Shown piece by piece: positions 47,417 to 56,575 of a DNA stretch of 64,000 nt. Position 1 is the first letter of the stretch; each line of letters begins with the position of its first letter. The position numbers and the translations under genes were made by a program. Under the pieces are notes generated by a model. It ran no database searches. It was not told the DNA's origin and saw nothing but the letters and a program-made list of their open reading frames with translations. Source of the DNA: Variovorax paradoxus (lineage in GTDB: Bacteria; Pseudomonadota; Gammaproteobacteria; Burkholderiales; Burkholderiaceae_C); NCBI RefSeq assembly GCF_024734665.1, contig NZ_CP102931.1:432001-496000 (forward strand), in the 5' to 3' direction.

Positions 47417-49054
47417 TCAACCGGCGCTCTGCAGCGCCAACCCCGCATGCTCCCGCAGCGGATGAAAGTGAATCTTCGGAAACCGCTCCTGCGCCAGCCG
47501 CACGTCGTACGGCGAAGTGCACAGGAAGGCCAGCGTATCGGCCGCGTCCTTGGCCATGCGCACCGGGTACGCGTTGACGAACTCGCGCAGCTCGGCTGGG
47601 GTGTCAGCCGTGATCCAGCGTGCGCCGGTGTACTGGCAACCTTCGAGCCGCACGTCGGCGTCGTACTCGGCCTTCAGGCGGTGCTGCACCACTTCGAATT
47701 GAAGCTGGCCGACCGCGCCCAGCAGCATCGGGCCACCCACTTCGGGGCGGAACACCTGAATCGCGCCTTCTTCGCCGAGCTGGGCCAGGCCCTGCTGCAG
47801 CTGCTTGGTGCGCAGCGGGTTCTTCAAGATCACCGTCATGAACAGCTCGGGCGCGAAGAAGGGCAGCCCGGTGAACTGCAGGCTCGCGCCATCGGTGATG
47901 GTGTCGCCCAGCTGCACGCCGCCGTGCGTGGTGAAGCCCACGATGTCGCCCGCGTAGGCCTCTTCGACCGCCTCGCGGCGCTGGCTCATGAAGGTCACGA
48001 CGCTGGTGGGGCGCAGTTCCTTCGAGGTGCGCTGCACCTTGAGCTTCATGCCCGGCGTGTACTTGCCCGAGGCCATGCGCACGAAGGCGATGCGGTCGCG
48101 GTGGTTGGCGTCCATGTTGGCCTGCACCTTGAAGACTACGCCCGCGAAGTCCTTGTCCTCGGGCTGGATCTCCTTGACCACCGGCTGGCGGTTGACCATG
48201 GTGGTGCTGATGCGCGACTGCGGTGAAGGCGCCAGGTCGACCAGTGCGTCGAGCACTTCCATCACACCGAAGTTGTTCACGCCGGAGCCGAAGAACACGG
48301 GCGTCTGCTTGCCGGCCAGGAAGGCTTCGCGGTCCCAGGTGGGCGATGCGCCGGTGGCCAGCTCCATGCTGTCCATGGCAGTCTCGAAGTCGGCGCCGAA
48401 GCGCTTGGTGAGCGTGTCGCGCTCGCTCAGCGGAATGGTTTCGAAGTCTTGCGGCAGCCGTTCGCTGCCCGACTCGAACACCGTCATCGCCTGCGTGCGC
48501 AGGTTCATGATCCCGCGGAAGGTCTTGCCCTGGCCCACGGGCCAGGTCATGGGCACGCAGGGCATGCCGAGCTCGCGCTCCACCTCGTCGAGGATGTCCA
48601 GCGGCTCGCGCACTTCACGGTCCATCTTGTTGACGAAGGTGATGATGGGCGTGTCGCGCTGGCGGCAAACCTCGATCAGCCGCCGCGTCTGCGCTTCCAC
48701 GCCGTTGGCCGCGTCGATCACCATCAGCGCCGAGTCGACGGCCGTGAGCACGCGGTACGTGTCTTCCGAGAAGTCCTTGTGGCCGGGCGTGTCGAGCAGG
48801 TTGATCACGTGGTCGCGGTACAGCATCTGCATGACCGACGAGGCCACCGAGATGCCGCGCTGCTTTTCGATTTCCATCCAGTCGGAGGTGGCATGGCGCG
48901 AGGCCTTGCGCGCCTTCACCGAACCGGCGATCTGGATCGCGCCGGAGAAAAGCAGCAGCTTTTCGGTCAGCGTGGTCTTGCCGGCGTCAGGGTGGGAAAT
49001 GATCGCGAAGGTGCGGCGGCGGCGGGTTTCGGCAACAAAAGACAAGGTGGGCAA
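47417..49054 (-). CDS. prfC: Peptide chain release factor 3
   Basis: A 545-residue translational GTPase that recycles RF1/RF2. G1 is SHPDAGKTTLTEK (about residues 20-32), G3 is DTPGHKDFSEDTYR and G4 is NKMDRE. RF3-specific C-terminal domains follow. The length is typical. It is a single-copy-type housekeeping gene. Confidence 0.96.
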   Translation of the reverse strand: MPTLSFVAETRRRRTFAIISHPDAGKTTLTEKLLLFSGAIQIAGSVKARKASRHATSDWMEIEKQRGISVASSVMQMLYRDHVINLLDTPGHKDFSEDTYRVLTAVDSALMVIDAANGVEAQTRRLIEVCRQRDTPIITFVNKMDREVREPLDILDEVERELGMPCVPMTWPVGQGKTFRGIMNLRTQAMTVFESGSERLPQDFETIPLSERDTLTKRFGADFETAMDSMELATGASPTWDREAFLAGKQTPVFFGSGVNNFGVMEVLDALVDLAPSPQSRISTTMVNRQPVVKEIQPEDKDFAGVVFKVQANMDANHRDRIAFVRMASGKYTPGMKLKVQRTSKELRPTSVVTFMSQRREAVEEAYAGDIVGFTTHGGVQLGDTITDGASLQFTGLPFFAPELFMTVILKNPLRTKQLQQGLAQLGEEGAIQVFRPEVGGPMLLGAVGQLQFEVVQHRLKAEYDADVRLEGCQYTGARWITADTPAELREFVNAYPVRMAKDAADTLAFLCTSPYDVRLAQERFPKIHFHPLREHAGLALQSAG

Positions 49055-49121
49055 TCTGCGGGGGAATGCCGCGATTTTAGAAGGTCGCCCCGTGGCAGCC
49101 CCGGCCGAGGGGCAGACAGCG

Positions 49122-50015
49122 TCAATCCCGGATGCCGCTCCAGCGGTATGCGCGGGCCGAGTTCGTCGAAAAGAACTTCGTCTTCGCCTGCCCGGTCTTG
49201 TCCCGCATGAACCACAGGGCCGAGCCCAGAATGTCGCGAAACGGGGCCGCGCGCAGGCTGTTGGGCCAGTCGCTGCCGAACAGGCACCGGTCTTCGCCGA
49301 ACAGTTCCCACAGGGTGTCCAGGCGGTTGCGGGCCTGTGCCGAGTCGCTCGCGTTCAAGGGAATCTGGGAGATCTTCGCGAACACCCCAGGGTGCGCCGC
49401 CAGCGCCCGCAGGTTGTGCAGGAAGGTCTGTTCCTGATGAGTCGGGATAACGGCGCCGGGCAGGTGGTCGACCACGATCCTCAGTTCCGGCACCTGGTGG
49501 GCGATCTCCAGCAGGGCCTCGATCAGCCGTGCATCGGGGTTGGCGCTGTCGAGGCTGCGGCCGCTCTTGGCCAGCGCGCGCAGGCCGTCGATGAACGCGG
49601 GGCTTCGAACATCTTCGCGCAGGTCGCGATCCCAGAGGTTGCCGCACCGGATGCCGAGGAACAGCGGCTCGGCCGCCAGCCGTTCCAGCGTGGGGAGAAA
49701 GTCGCCCGCGCCGGGCAGCAGGTTGCCGACGAAGCCGAGCATCCTGGCGTCGTCGCGCAGCGTTTCCAGCAGCCAGAAATTGTCGTCATGCCAAGGGCTG
49801 GCTTCGACGGCGATGGCACCGGTGACGCCGTGCTTCTTCGACACGGCGAAGTAGTCCGCAGGGAGCGTGGGCCGATGGATCGCATCGCCCTTCGGAGGCC
49901 ACGGAATGCCTTGCGGGCGGCGAGGGTCGAACAGGTGAATGTGCGAATCGACGATCGGTCCGGTGTAGATGCCCGAACCCGCGGCGGGCGCTTCCAGCCA
50001 GAGCTCGGGCGTCAT
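49122..50015 (-). CDS. L-rhamnono-lactonase (amidohydrolase family)
   Basis: A 297-residue amidohydrolase (COG3618-like). The metal-binding HxH is in DSHIHLFDPRRPQGIPW, and FGSDWP is near the C-terminus. The start overlaps the dehydrogenase stop (ATGA), so the two are coupled. In the non-phosphorylative L-rhamnose pathway it would hydrolyse L-rhamnono-lactone to L-rhamnonate. An L-fucono-lactonase is similar, but the operon enzymes point to rhamnose. Confidence 0.85.
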   Translation of the reverse strand: MTPELWLEAPAAGSGIYTGPIVDSHIHLFDPRRPQGIPWPPKGDAIHRPTLPADYFAVSKKHGVTGAIAVEASPWHDDNFWLLETLRDDARMLGFVGNLLPGAGDFLPTLERLAAEPLFLGIRCGNLWDRDLREDVRSPAFIDGLRALAKSGRSLDSANPDARLIEALLEIAHQVPELRIVVDHLPGAVIPTHQEQTFLHNLRALAAHPGVFAKISQIPLNASDSAQARNRLDTLWELFGEDRCLFGSDWPNSLRAAPFRDILGSALWFMRDKTGQAKTKFFSTNSARAYRWSGIRD

Positions 50016-50782
50016 TGCAGATTGACGAACATGCCGCCATCCACCAGCAGCGCGGCGCCCGTGACATAGCGGGCCATGTCCGACGCCAGAAAGACGACCG
50101 GGCCCGCGATGTCCTCGGGCGCGCCCAGCCGGCCCAGCGTGGTGCGCCGGATCATGTAGGCGCGCTTTTCCTCGTCGGCCAGGTCTTCCTGGTTGATGTC
50201 GGTGGCGATGGTGCCTGGCAGCACGGTGTTGCATCTGATGCCGTACGGCCCGAGCGCGATGGCGCAGGACTGCATCAGCGAGTGCAGCCCTGCCTTGGTC
50301 GGTGTGTAGTGCGTCTGCATGCCACCCCCGACCAGCGCGCTGATGGAGCTCACGGCGATGATGGCGCCGCCGTTGCCCTGCTTCTTCATCTGGTTGGCGG
50401 CGGCCTGGACTGCGAAGTAGGCTCCGTTCAGGTTGGTGTCGACCGTGCGCAGGTAGGTCTCGCGGGGCATGTCGAGAAAGGAATGGAAGGGGCAGATGCC
50501 GGCGTTGTTGACGAACACGTCCACGCTCCCGAAGGCGTCGAGCGCCGCCGCGACCAGCCTGCCGCCGGTGTCCAGGTCGGCGGCATCGCTGCCCACTTCG
50601 ATGCCGTGGCCGCCGAAGCCGGAGATTTCCTCCATCAGCGAGAAGGCGGCCGTGCGGCCCTGGGCACTGCCGCTGTGCCCTATGACGACGCGCGCTCCCT
50701 GGCGCGCGCATTCCAGCGCCACGGCGCGGCCGATGCCGCGCGAGGCGCCGGTCACGATCACGGTCTTGTCGGCAAGCAGCAT
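50012..50782 (-). CDS. L-rhamnose 1-dehydrogenase (SDR family)
   Basis: A 256-residue short-chain dehydrogenase. The cofactor motif is TGASRGIGRAVALECARQGA, NNAG is in VNNAGICPFHSFLD, the catalytic Ser is in AVSSISALVGG and the YxxxK is in HYTPTKAG. The C-terminus SLLVDGG-like ALLVDGGMFVNLQ and the ICPFHSFLDMPRE segment match, from memory, L-rhamnose dehydrogenase of Azotobacter. It oxidises L-rhamnose to the lactone with NAD(P)+. Confidence 0.88.
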   Translation of the reverse strand: MLLADKTVIVTGASRGIGRAVALECARQGARVVIGHSGSAQGRTAAFSLMEEISGFGGHGIEVGSDAADLDTGGRLVAAALDAFGSVDVFVNNAGICPFHSFLDMPRETYLRTVDTNLNGAYFAVQAAANQMKKQGNGGAIIAVSSISALVGGGMQTHYTPTKAGLHSLMQSCAIALGPYGIRCNTVLPGTIATDINQEDLADEEKRAYMIRRTTLGRLGAPEDIAGPVVFLASDMARYVTGAALLVDGGMFVNLQ

Positions 50783-50795
50783 GTGCGGTGCTCCT

Positions 50796-51125
50796 TCAGG
50801 TGGGTGATTCGGGCGAAAAGGCGAAGACCGGCAGCAGCTCGACGCTGACGGGGGAATGATCGGGGTGGGTCTGCATGATGTCCGCCATGTAGGCCCACCA
50901 GCGCTGCATCACGGGCGAATGGGGCAGCGCTTCGAGCAGGTCGTCGCGCCGGTAGTGCATGACACCGTAGAGCGCGCCGTCCGTCTCGTCGAGAAAGATG
51001 CGGTAGTCCTCGATGCCGGCCTCCTGCAGCAACGCTGCCAGCTCGGGCCACAAGGCATCGTGCCGGCGACGGTATTCCACCGCCTGGCCCGGGTTCAGCT
51101 GGAGCCTGAAAGATCGCACGGGCAT
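50796..51125 (-). CDS. rhaM: L-rhamnose mutarotase
   Basis: A 109-residue RhaM/YiiL-type protein. The opening RSFRLQLNPGQAVEYRRRHD, the segment DYRIFLDETDGALYGVMHY and RWWAYMADIMQ are diagnostic. It interconverts the anomers of L-rhamnose, feeding the dehydrogenase. It lies 12-13 bp from both neighbours in the operon. Confidence 0.92.
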   Translation of the reverse strand: MPVRSFRLQLNPGQAVEYRRRHDALWPELAALLQEAGIEDYRIFLDETDGALYGVMHYRRDDLLEALPHSPVMQRWWAYMADIMQTHPDHSPVSVELLPVFAFSPESPT

Positions 51126-51137
51126 CGCTTGAGCACC

Positions 51138-52322
51138 TCAATGGCTGTAGGGCCGCTCCAGCAAGCATTCCGGATTCAGGCGCACCCCGAAGCCCGGCTT
51201 GTCGAGCTGGTTCACCGACATTCGCCCCTGCTGCGGAATCGGTTCGTCGAGCAGCAACGGGTTGAACATCGGCACCACCTCATCGGCCTTGGGCGCCATC
51301 ATCAGGAACTCGGCAAACGGGCTGTTGTGCCGCGTGATGACGAAGTGATAGCTGTAGACCGACGAGCCGTGCGGCACCACCAGCGCACCATGCGCGTCGG
51401 CCAGCGCGGAGATCTTGATCAACTCCGTGAGGCCGCCGCACCAGTTCACGTCGGGCTGGATGATGTCGCAGCATCCCATCTCGAGGAGCAGGCGGAAGCC
51501 CCAGCGCGTGGCCTCGTGCTCGCCGGTCGAGACCATCATGCCGGCGGGCATGTTCTTGCGCAGCGCCGCATAGCCCCAATAGTCGTCCGGCGGCAGCGCC
51601 TCTTCGATCCACTTGAGCTTGAAGTCGGCGGCAGCGTGCGCCAGCCGCGTGGCGTAGTTGAGGTCCAGGCTCATCCAGCAGTCGTACATCAGCCAGAAGT
51701 CGGGGCCGACCTGCTCGCGCATGTGGGCCAGCTTCTCGAGGTTGCGCCGCAGGCCTTCCTCGCCTTCGGCCGGGCCGTGCTGCAGCGGCAGCTTGCCGCC
51801 GATGAACCCCATCTGCTTGGCGAGGTCCGGGCGCGCGCCGGTGGCATAGAACTGCAGTTCGTTGCGCACGGCGCCGCCGAGCAACTGGTGCACCGGCTCC
51901 TGGCGCAGCTTGCCCATCAGGTCCCAGAGCGCGAGGTCGACCGCGGAGAGCGTGTTCAGCACGATGCCCTTGCGGCCGTAGTAGAGGGTCGACTGGTACA
52001 TCTGGTCCCAGATCTTCTCGACGTCGGTGACGCGGGCGCCTTCGATGAAGCGCGCCAGGTGCTTCTCCACGATGAAGGCCCCCGGCTCGCCGCCGGTCGT
52101 GACCGCGAAGCCCACGGTGCCGTCGCTCGCCTCGACTTCCACCACCAGCGTGCCGAGCACGTTGATGCCGAAGCTGCGGCGGCTCTGGCGGTATTCGGGG
52201 TACTTGCTCATCGGCGTCGAGATGTGATCGTCGATCCAGTGCCCGTCGGACTGGTCGTGGTAGTCGGCCCCGCCTCCACGCAAGGTGTAGGCGCGAACCT
52301 GTTTGATGGTCTGGGAAGTCAT
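51138..52322 (-). CDS. rhmD: L-rhamnonate dehydratase (enolase superfamily)
   Basis: A 394-residue mandelate-racemase-type enzyme. Residues [19 protein letters not shown] and [15 protein letters not shown] near the N-terminus, [20 protein letters not shown], and [11 protein letters not shown] with the catalytic His all match E. coli RhmD closely, as recalled. It dehydrates L-rhamnonate to 2-keto-3-deoxy-L-rhamnonate. The ATG at 52322 has AAAGG upstream; a GTG at 52331 is possible. Confidence 0.93.
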   Translation of the reverse strand: MTSQTIKQVRAYTLRGGGADYHDQSDGHWIDDHISTPMSKYPEYRQSRRSFGINVLGTLVVEVEASDGTVGFAVTTGGEPGAFIVEKHLARFIEGARVTDVEKIWDQMYQSTLYYGRKGIVLNTLSAVDLALWDLMGKLRQEPVHQLLGGAVRNELQFYATGARPDLAKQMGFIGGKLPLQHGPAEGEEGLRRNLEKLAHMREQVGPDFWLMYDCWMSLDLNYATRLAHAAADFKLKWIEEALPPDDYWGYAALRKNMPAGMMVSTGEHEATRWGFRLLLEMGCCDIIQPDVNWCGGLTELIKISALADAHGALVVPHGSSVYSYHFVITRHNSPFAEFLMMAPKADEVVPMFNPLLLDEPIPQQGRMSVNQLDKPGFGVRLNPECLLERPYSH

Positions 52323-52344
52323 GGGCAGCACCTTTCTTCCGGGG

Positions 52345-53280
52345 TCAATGCGCCCAGCGCAGAACCATCGCGTCGAGGTTGCGGGCGATTTCGATCAGCC
52401 CGGCTTCGGTCGCGGGATGCAGCGCGGGGATCGGATGCCGCGCCATGTCGCAGCGGATGATTCCGCCGGCCTTCATCAATGCCTTGCTGGCCAGCAGGCC
52501 GCATTGCCGGTTCTCGTAGTTGATGAGGGGCAGCCATCGCTCGTAGCCGCGCATCGCCTGTTCGCGGTTCCCCGCGAGGTAGTCGCGAATGATCGGTTGC
52601 AGGCCGTCGGGATAGCCGGCGCCCAGGATGCCGCCAGTCGCACCGGCTTCCAGGTCGGCGAACAGCGTGATGGCCTCCTCGCCGTCCCACGGTCCCTCGA
52701 TGGCATCGCCGCCCAGGCGGATCAGCTCGCGCAGCTTGCCGGCCGACTGCGCCACCTCGATCTTGAAATAGCAGACCGCCGGCACGTCGTGCGCCAGCTG
52801 CGCCAGAAAGGCAGCGGACAGCGGCGTGCCGCTCATCGGGGCGTCCTGCAACATGATCGGTATGTCGAGGCCGTCGGCCACGCGCCGGTAGAACTCCCCC
52901 ACCCCGGACTCGCTGGCCCGGATGGTGGCCCCGTGGTACGGCGGCATGATCATGACCATGGCCGCTCCGGCCTGCGCGGCGCGTTTGCTGCGCTCGGCGC
53001 AGATCTGGGAACTGAAGTGGCTGGTGGTCGCGATGACCGGCACGCGTCCGGCCACATGCTCGAAGATCGTGGCGGTGAGAATTTCCCTCTCGCGGTCCGA
53101 CAGGGCGAATTGCTCCGAATAATTGGCCAATATGCACAGCCCGTCGGCGCCCGCTTCGATGATGAAATCGATGCAGCGCTTCTGGCCGTCGAGATCGAGT
53201 TCGCCCCGCTCGTCGAAAATCGTCGGGGCGACCGAAAATGCGCCGGTATACCGCGCCTTGCGCTGTCCGGAGCGCATCAT
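52345..53280 (-). CDS. DHDPS/NAL-family aldolase, probably for 2-keto-3-deoxy-L-rhamnonate
   Basis: A 311-residue class I aldolase of the dihydrodipicolinate synthase family. The Schiff-base lysine is in [13 protein letters not shown], the catalytic tyrosine in [13 protein letters not shown]. The pyruvate-binding loop is changed (ANYSEQ in place of the usual GTTGE-like form). In this operon it most likely splits 2-keto-3-deoxy-L-rhamnonate to pyruvate and lactaldehyde; this is inference, because many such aldolases belong to another family. The start overlaps the Nudix-like stop (ATGATG over TGA). Confidence 0.82.
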   Translation of the reverse strand: MMRSGQRKARYTGAFSVAPTIFDERGELDLDGQKRCIDFIIEAGADGLCILANYSEQFALSDREREILTATIFEHVAGRVPVIATTSHFSSQICAERSKRAAQAGAAMVMIMPPYHGATIRASESGVGEFYRRVADGLDIPIMLQDAPMSGTPLSAAFLAQLAHDVPAVCYFKIEVAQSAGKLRELIRLGGDAIEGPWDGEEAITLFADLEAGATGGILGAGYPDGLQPIIRDYLAGNREQAMRGYERWLPLINYENRQCGLLASKALMKAGGIIRCDMARHPIPALHPATEAGLIEIARNLDAMVLRWAH

Positions 53281-53825
53281 TGCAGCCACCCGAGGGACGC
53301 CGCCGCCTTGACCGCCTCGGGAATGATCAATTTCTCGTGTGGCTCGAAGATCGGTCTTGGCAGATCGCTCGGCTTGTAAAAACCCGAAGGTGTGCTGCTC
53401 GTCAATTTGCCGCTGCGGTAGCGCGTGATATAGAGCAGCGACAGGTAATGCCCCCGCTTGGATTCGCTGAATTCAAGGATCTTGATGAATTGGGGCCCGT
53501 CGGCTACCACGCCTGATCCCAATTCGTCCTTGCACAGCCGTTCCCAGGCGTTGTCGATGGATTCATTGAAATTGTGCATGACACCGGGGTTGTGCCATTG
53601 CCCTGCGAAGGGCTCGTCGGGCTGCCTCTCTTTGCTCGGCCGCTGGGTCAGCCAGACATTGCCGTCTTCATCGAAGATCACCAGTTCGGTGGATATTTTC
53701 TTGTAGGTCTTTACAAATTCCTCGTAAAGCCGCTGCGGCAATACCCTCGCTCCTACGTCGGAGCGAATTCTTTGCAAGATGGAAATTTCTTCATCTATCA
53801 GTGCTTCATTCCAAGACATTTTCAT
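53277..53825 (-). CDS. Nudix-like protein at the head of the rhamnose operon
   Basis: A 182-residue protein resembling isopentenyl-diphosphate isomerase-type Nudix hydrolases (TELVIFDEDGNVWLTQRPSK, then GQWHNPGVMHNF). The Nudix box is degenerate: ESIDNAWERLCKDELG keeps the first Glu, the Arg and the last Glu-x-Gly, but has Leu for the Glu after Arg. The function is unknown. Base composition is clearly more AT-rich than the operon behind it. It is the first gene of the rhamnose operon. Starts at 53825 or 53819 are both possible. Confidence 0.72.
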   Translation of the reverse strand: MKMSWNEALIDEEISILQRIRSDVGARVLPQRLYEEFVKTYKKISTELVIFDEDGNVWLTQRPSKERQPDEPFAGQWHNPGVMHNFNESIDNAWERLCKDELGSGVVADGPQFIKILEFSESKRGHYLSLLYITRYRSGKLTSSTPSGFYKPSDLPRPIFEPHEKLIIPEAVKAAASLGWLQ

Positions 53826-54287
53826 TCATCCTGTGACGTAGGGTTAAAGAAGGTCTCCTCTGTGGCACCCCGTTTGCGAATGGCGGTAATCGAATTATTC
53901 TTCGTAATGAAATAGGTTTAAAGGGCCTGTTTTGCTTGAAATAACCGCAACATTATTTAGCAACATATATGCCATGTGCTGCACCGCAGCAGAGCAAATG
54001 AATGACGCCTGAGTGACGTAAATCAATTGCCACATCGGGCTGAAAAGTTATGTCACCTCGATCTTTCTCATTTCATTCTCTGGATCGAATAGGGGGCAGG
54101 TGGCTCTACTTTTTCGGCGGCCGGGACAACCCGGTTTCATCCAGGCGAGGCGCTGTTCGGGGTACCGCGCGTGCAGGCTTCGCGTGCGCCGGGTGCGCTC
54201 TTTTCCTGCACCAAAACACGACCTGAAGCTGTATTGCGGGGCTTGCACTGCACCGGGAAAAGCAGGCACCCGGGTGTGCGGCAGTGC
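53826..54287. promoter_or_regulatory. 462-bp AT-rich control region of the rhamnose operon
   Basis: No convincing gene is present. Features seen: GTGACGTA at 53833-53840 and 54013-54020 and its near complement TATGTCAC at 54049-54056; a perfect TGCTGC-ACC-GCAGCA dyad at 53977-53991; AT-rich stretches at 53895-53975. The rhamnose promoter is expected here on the minus strand. From 54110 to 54287 composition returns to high GC, with a CCGGG/CCCGG hairpin at 54121 and no recognisable coding. Confidence 0.5.
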
Positions 54288-54554
54288 TCATTCGCCGCAT
54301 GCCGGCAGCATTGGCTCCGACGCGGCATTCGCGTCGCGCCGCTTGGGTCGGCCGGGAATGGGCTTGGCCAGCAGGGCTTGCGGCCCGTCGCGCCGGTAGT
54401 CCGCGACCCAGCGAAACACCGTCCGGCGATTCAGGCCGTAGACCAGCGCGACCTGGGCCACGCTGCACCCTTCGTTCACGGCTGCAACCGCCCGTTGCCG
54501 CAGGGTCTGCAGCAGTCGGTGGTCCAGGCTGCGGGCGTCAAACTTGGCATTCAT
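54288..54554 (-). pseudogene. Transposase-like helix-turn-helix remnant
   Basis: An 88-residue frame with an HTH of the IS630/helix-turn-helix-29 type: VNEGCSVAQVALVYGLNRRT followed by VFRWVADYRRDG and GRPKR. In IS630-family transposases this is only the N-terminal DNA-binding part; the DDE catalytic domain should follow GRP, but the frame ends 15 residues later and no catalytic part lies downstream. No terminal inverted repeats were seen. It overlaps the end of the MFS gene by 17 bp. A stand-alone small DNA-binding protein is the alternative. Confidence 0.6.
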
Positions 54555-55767
54555 GATCGACAGCCTTGCGCAAGGCGGTGGATCGGAGCGCGCCCCAGAT
54601 ACCCAGGCTCTGCAGCACGAGCAGTGCGGCGAACGGGAGCGAGACCGACAGGTTGGTGCCGACCGGAAGATGGCCGACCAGCGCGGAGCTGGCACCGGCG
54701 CAGATCATCATTCCGCAGCCCAGCAGGCTCGCGGTGGCACCGGCCCGGTCGGGGTACAGCGTCATGGTCAGTGCCACGACGTTGGAGAACAGCAGGCCCT
54801 GGCCGAAGTTCGTCAGCATCACACCGGCCAGCAGGCTCGGCAGTACCAGCGAGCCGGGTGTGCAGAGCATCGCGAAGATGCCCAGCACGCAGGCGGCGAG
54901 GCCGGCCAGCATCAGGGTGCGGCCGCTCACGGTGCGGATGAGCGTGCGGTTGAGCAGCGTGCCGGCGAGGTAGCAGATGCCCGCGAGCAGTGCGGTGGTG
55001 CCGAAGTAGGAGGGGCTTTGCTTCAGCCGATCCTGGATGACGAAGGGGCCGATGATGTTCCAGATCAGGAAGACCGACAGGCTGCATCCGAGCGCCAGCG
55101 TCGCCGACAGGAACCGCGGGTTGCCCAGGATCAGCACATAGCCGCCGAGCGACTGGCGCAGGGTCTTGCGCCGGCTGGGTGCGAGCGACTCCTGCAGCCT
55201 GAAGCTGAGCGCCAGCAGCAGCGCGCTGTAGCCCGCATACAGCGCGAAGTTCCAGCGCCAGCCCGCGTACTGCTCGATCAGGCCGCCGATGAAAGGCGCC
55301 AGCACCGGGCCCAGGCCCCAGGCAAGGCTGAGGTAGACCACCGCCACATAGAAGCGCTCGCCATGGATGTTGTCCACCAGCAGCGCACGCGCCACCACCT
55401 GGCAGGCGCCGATGGCAAAGCCCTGCATCGCCCGGCCGATGAGCAGCTGCGTGATGTCGCCGGCCAGCATCGCGACAAGGCTCCCCGCAATGAAGAGCCC
55501 CAGGCCCGGCAGGATGGCCGGCAGCCTGCCGCGCCCGTCGGCGATCAGGCCGAAGAAAAGCTGGCCCAGCGCGTAGGCGATCAGCGTGATCGAGATGCTT
55601 CCCTGCATCACGATCGCACTGACCCCGAACTCGCGCCCGATGGAGGGCATGCTGGGTGCGTAGAGGTCGATCGCGATGCCGCTGACGCTGTTCAGCAGCG
55701 GCGCGATGACGATGACGAAGTTCTCGTAGGACCTCGCCTGCTGTTGCTGCGTGGATGCCGGGTTCAT
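54538..55767 (-). CDS. MFS transporter (Bcr/CflA-like)
   Basis: A 409-residue major facilitator with 12 helices. GIAIDLYAPSMPSIGREFGV in helix 1 is the Bcr/CflA-type opening. ALGQLFFGLIADGRGRLPAI is the loop after helix 2, and IGRAMQGFAIGACQVVARAL is in helix 4. The start at 55767 has GAGGAACGGCC before it. It is the last complete gene of the long amino-acid operon, 88 bp after the LivF-type gene, and may export a product or analogue. Confidence 0.87.
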   Translation of the reverse strand: MNPASTQQQQARSYENFVIVIAPLLNSVSGIAIDLYAPSMPSIGREFGVSAIVMQGSISITLIAYALGQLFFGLIADGRGRLPAILPGLGLFIAGSLVAMLAGDITQLLIGRAMQGFAIGACQVVARALLVDNIHGERFYVAVVYLSLAWGLGPVLAPFIGGLIEQYAGWRWNFALYAGYSALLLALSFRLQESLAPSRRKTLRQSLGGYVLILGNPRFLSATLALGCSLSVFLIWNIIGPFVIQDRLKQSPSYFGTTALLAGICYLAGTLLNRTLIRTVSGRTLMLAGLAACVLGIFAMLCTPGSLVLPSLLAGVMLTNFGQGLLFSNVVALTMTLYPDRAGATASLLGCGMMICAGASSALVGHLPVGTNLSVSLPFAALLVLQSLGIWGALRSTALRKAVDHECQV

Positions 55768-55855
55768 GGCCGTTCCTCCTCGGTAAAGAGTGCGGGGCCC
55801 GGGGCCGGGTCGCGACCGCCGGGCTGATGTCTGGCATGCCTGGCGCGCGCGCTTT

Positions 55856-56575
55856 TCACGGCGACGGCCTGCCCAGATAGAGTTCCCGCACCTGCGGGTC
55901 GTGCATGAGCGAGCGGGCCGCACCGGAGAGCGCGACGGTGCCCATCGACAGGATGTAGGCGCGGTCCGAGATGCGCAGGGCCTCCATGGCGTTCTGCTCG
56001 ACCATCAGGATCGTGACGGCCTCCTTGCGGCGGATCTCCGCGATGGCCTCGAAGACCTCCTGCAGCATCTTGGGCGAGAGCCCGGCCGAAGGTTCGTCGA
56101 GCAGCAGGATGTGGGGCCGCGGCATGAGCGCGCGCGCCAGCGCCAGGATCTGCCGCTCGCCGCCCGACAGCGAAGCTGCACGCGCGCCGAACTTGCGCCC
56201 GAGCATCGGGTACAGCGCGCAAAGCTCGCGCATGCGCTGCTCGCACTGCGTGTTGCCCAGGTAGTGGCCGCCGACCAGCATGTTCTCGCGCACCGTCAGC
56301 GCGCTGAAGACGTTCTCTGTCTGCGGCACGAAGCCGAGGCCGCAGCGGCGGATCTTGTCGTGCGCCGGCATCCTCGAAACGTCCTGGCCCTCGAGCAGCA
56401 CCGCGCCGCTGCGCGGCGGCACGAAGCCGGCAATGCTCTTGAGCAGCGTGGACTTGCCGCAGCCGTTCGGCCCGAGCAGCGTCACGATCTCCGCCCTTGC
56501 GGCGTGCAGCGTGATGCCCTTGAGGATGTCCACCTCGGCCGTGTAGCCGGCGACGACTTGCTTGACCTCGATCAT
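55856..56575 (-). CDS. livF: Branched-chain-type ABC importer ATPase (LivF)
   Basis: A 239-residue ATPase. Walker A is GPNGCGKSTLLKSI, the signature LSGGERQILALARAL and Walker B ILLLDEPSAGLSP are present. The start overlaps the LivG-type stop (ATGA). It forms the ATPase pair with LivG. Confidence 0.92.
   Translation of the reverse strand: MIEVKQVVAGYTAEVDILKGITLHAARAEIVTLLGPNGCGKSTLLKSIAGFVPPRSGAVLLEGQDVSRMPAHDKIRRCGLGFVPQTENVFSALTVRENMLVGGHYLGNTQCEQRMRELCALYPMLGRKFGARAASLSGGERQILALARALMPRPHILLLDEPSAGLSPKMLQEVFEAIAEIRRKEAVTILMVEQNAMEALRISDRAYILSMGTVALSGAARSLMHDPQVRELYLGRPSP

Noticed and set aside
53826..54287. Possible insertion sequence around the AT-rich patch
   Set aside because: No catalytic transposase, terminal inverted repeats or target duplication were found. 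Only the HTH remnant next door is suggestive.
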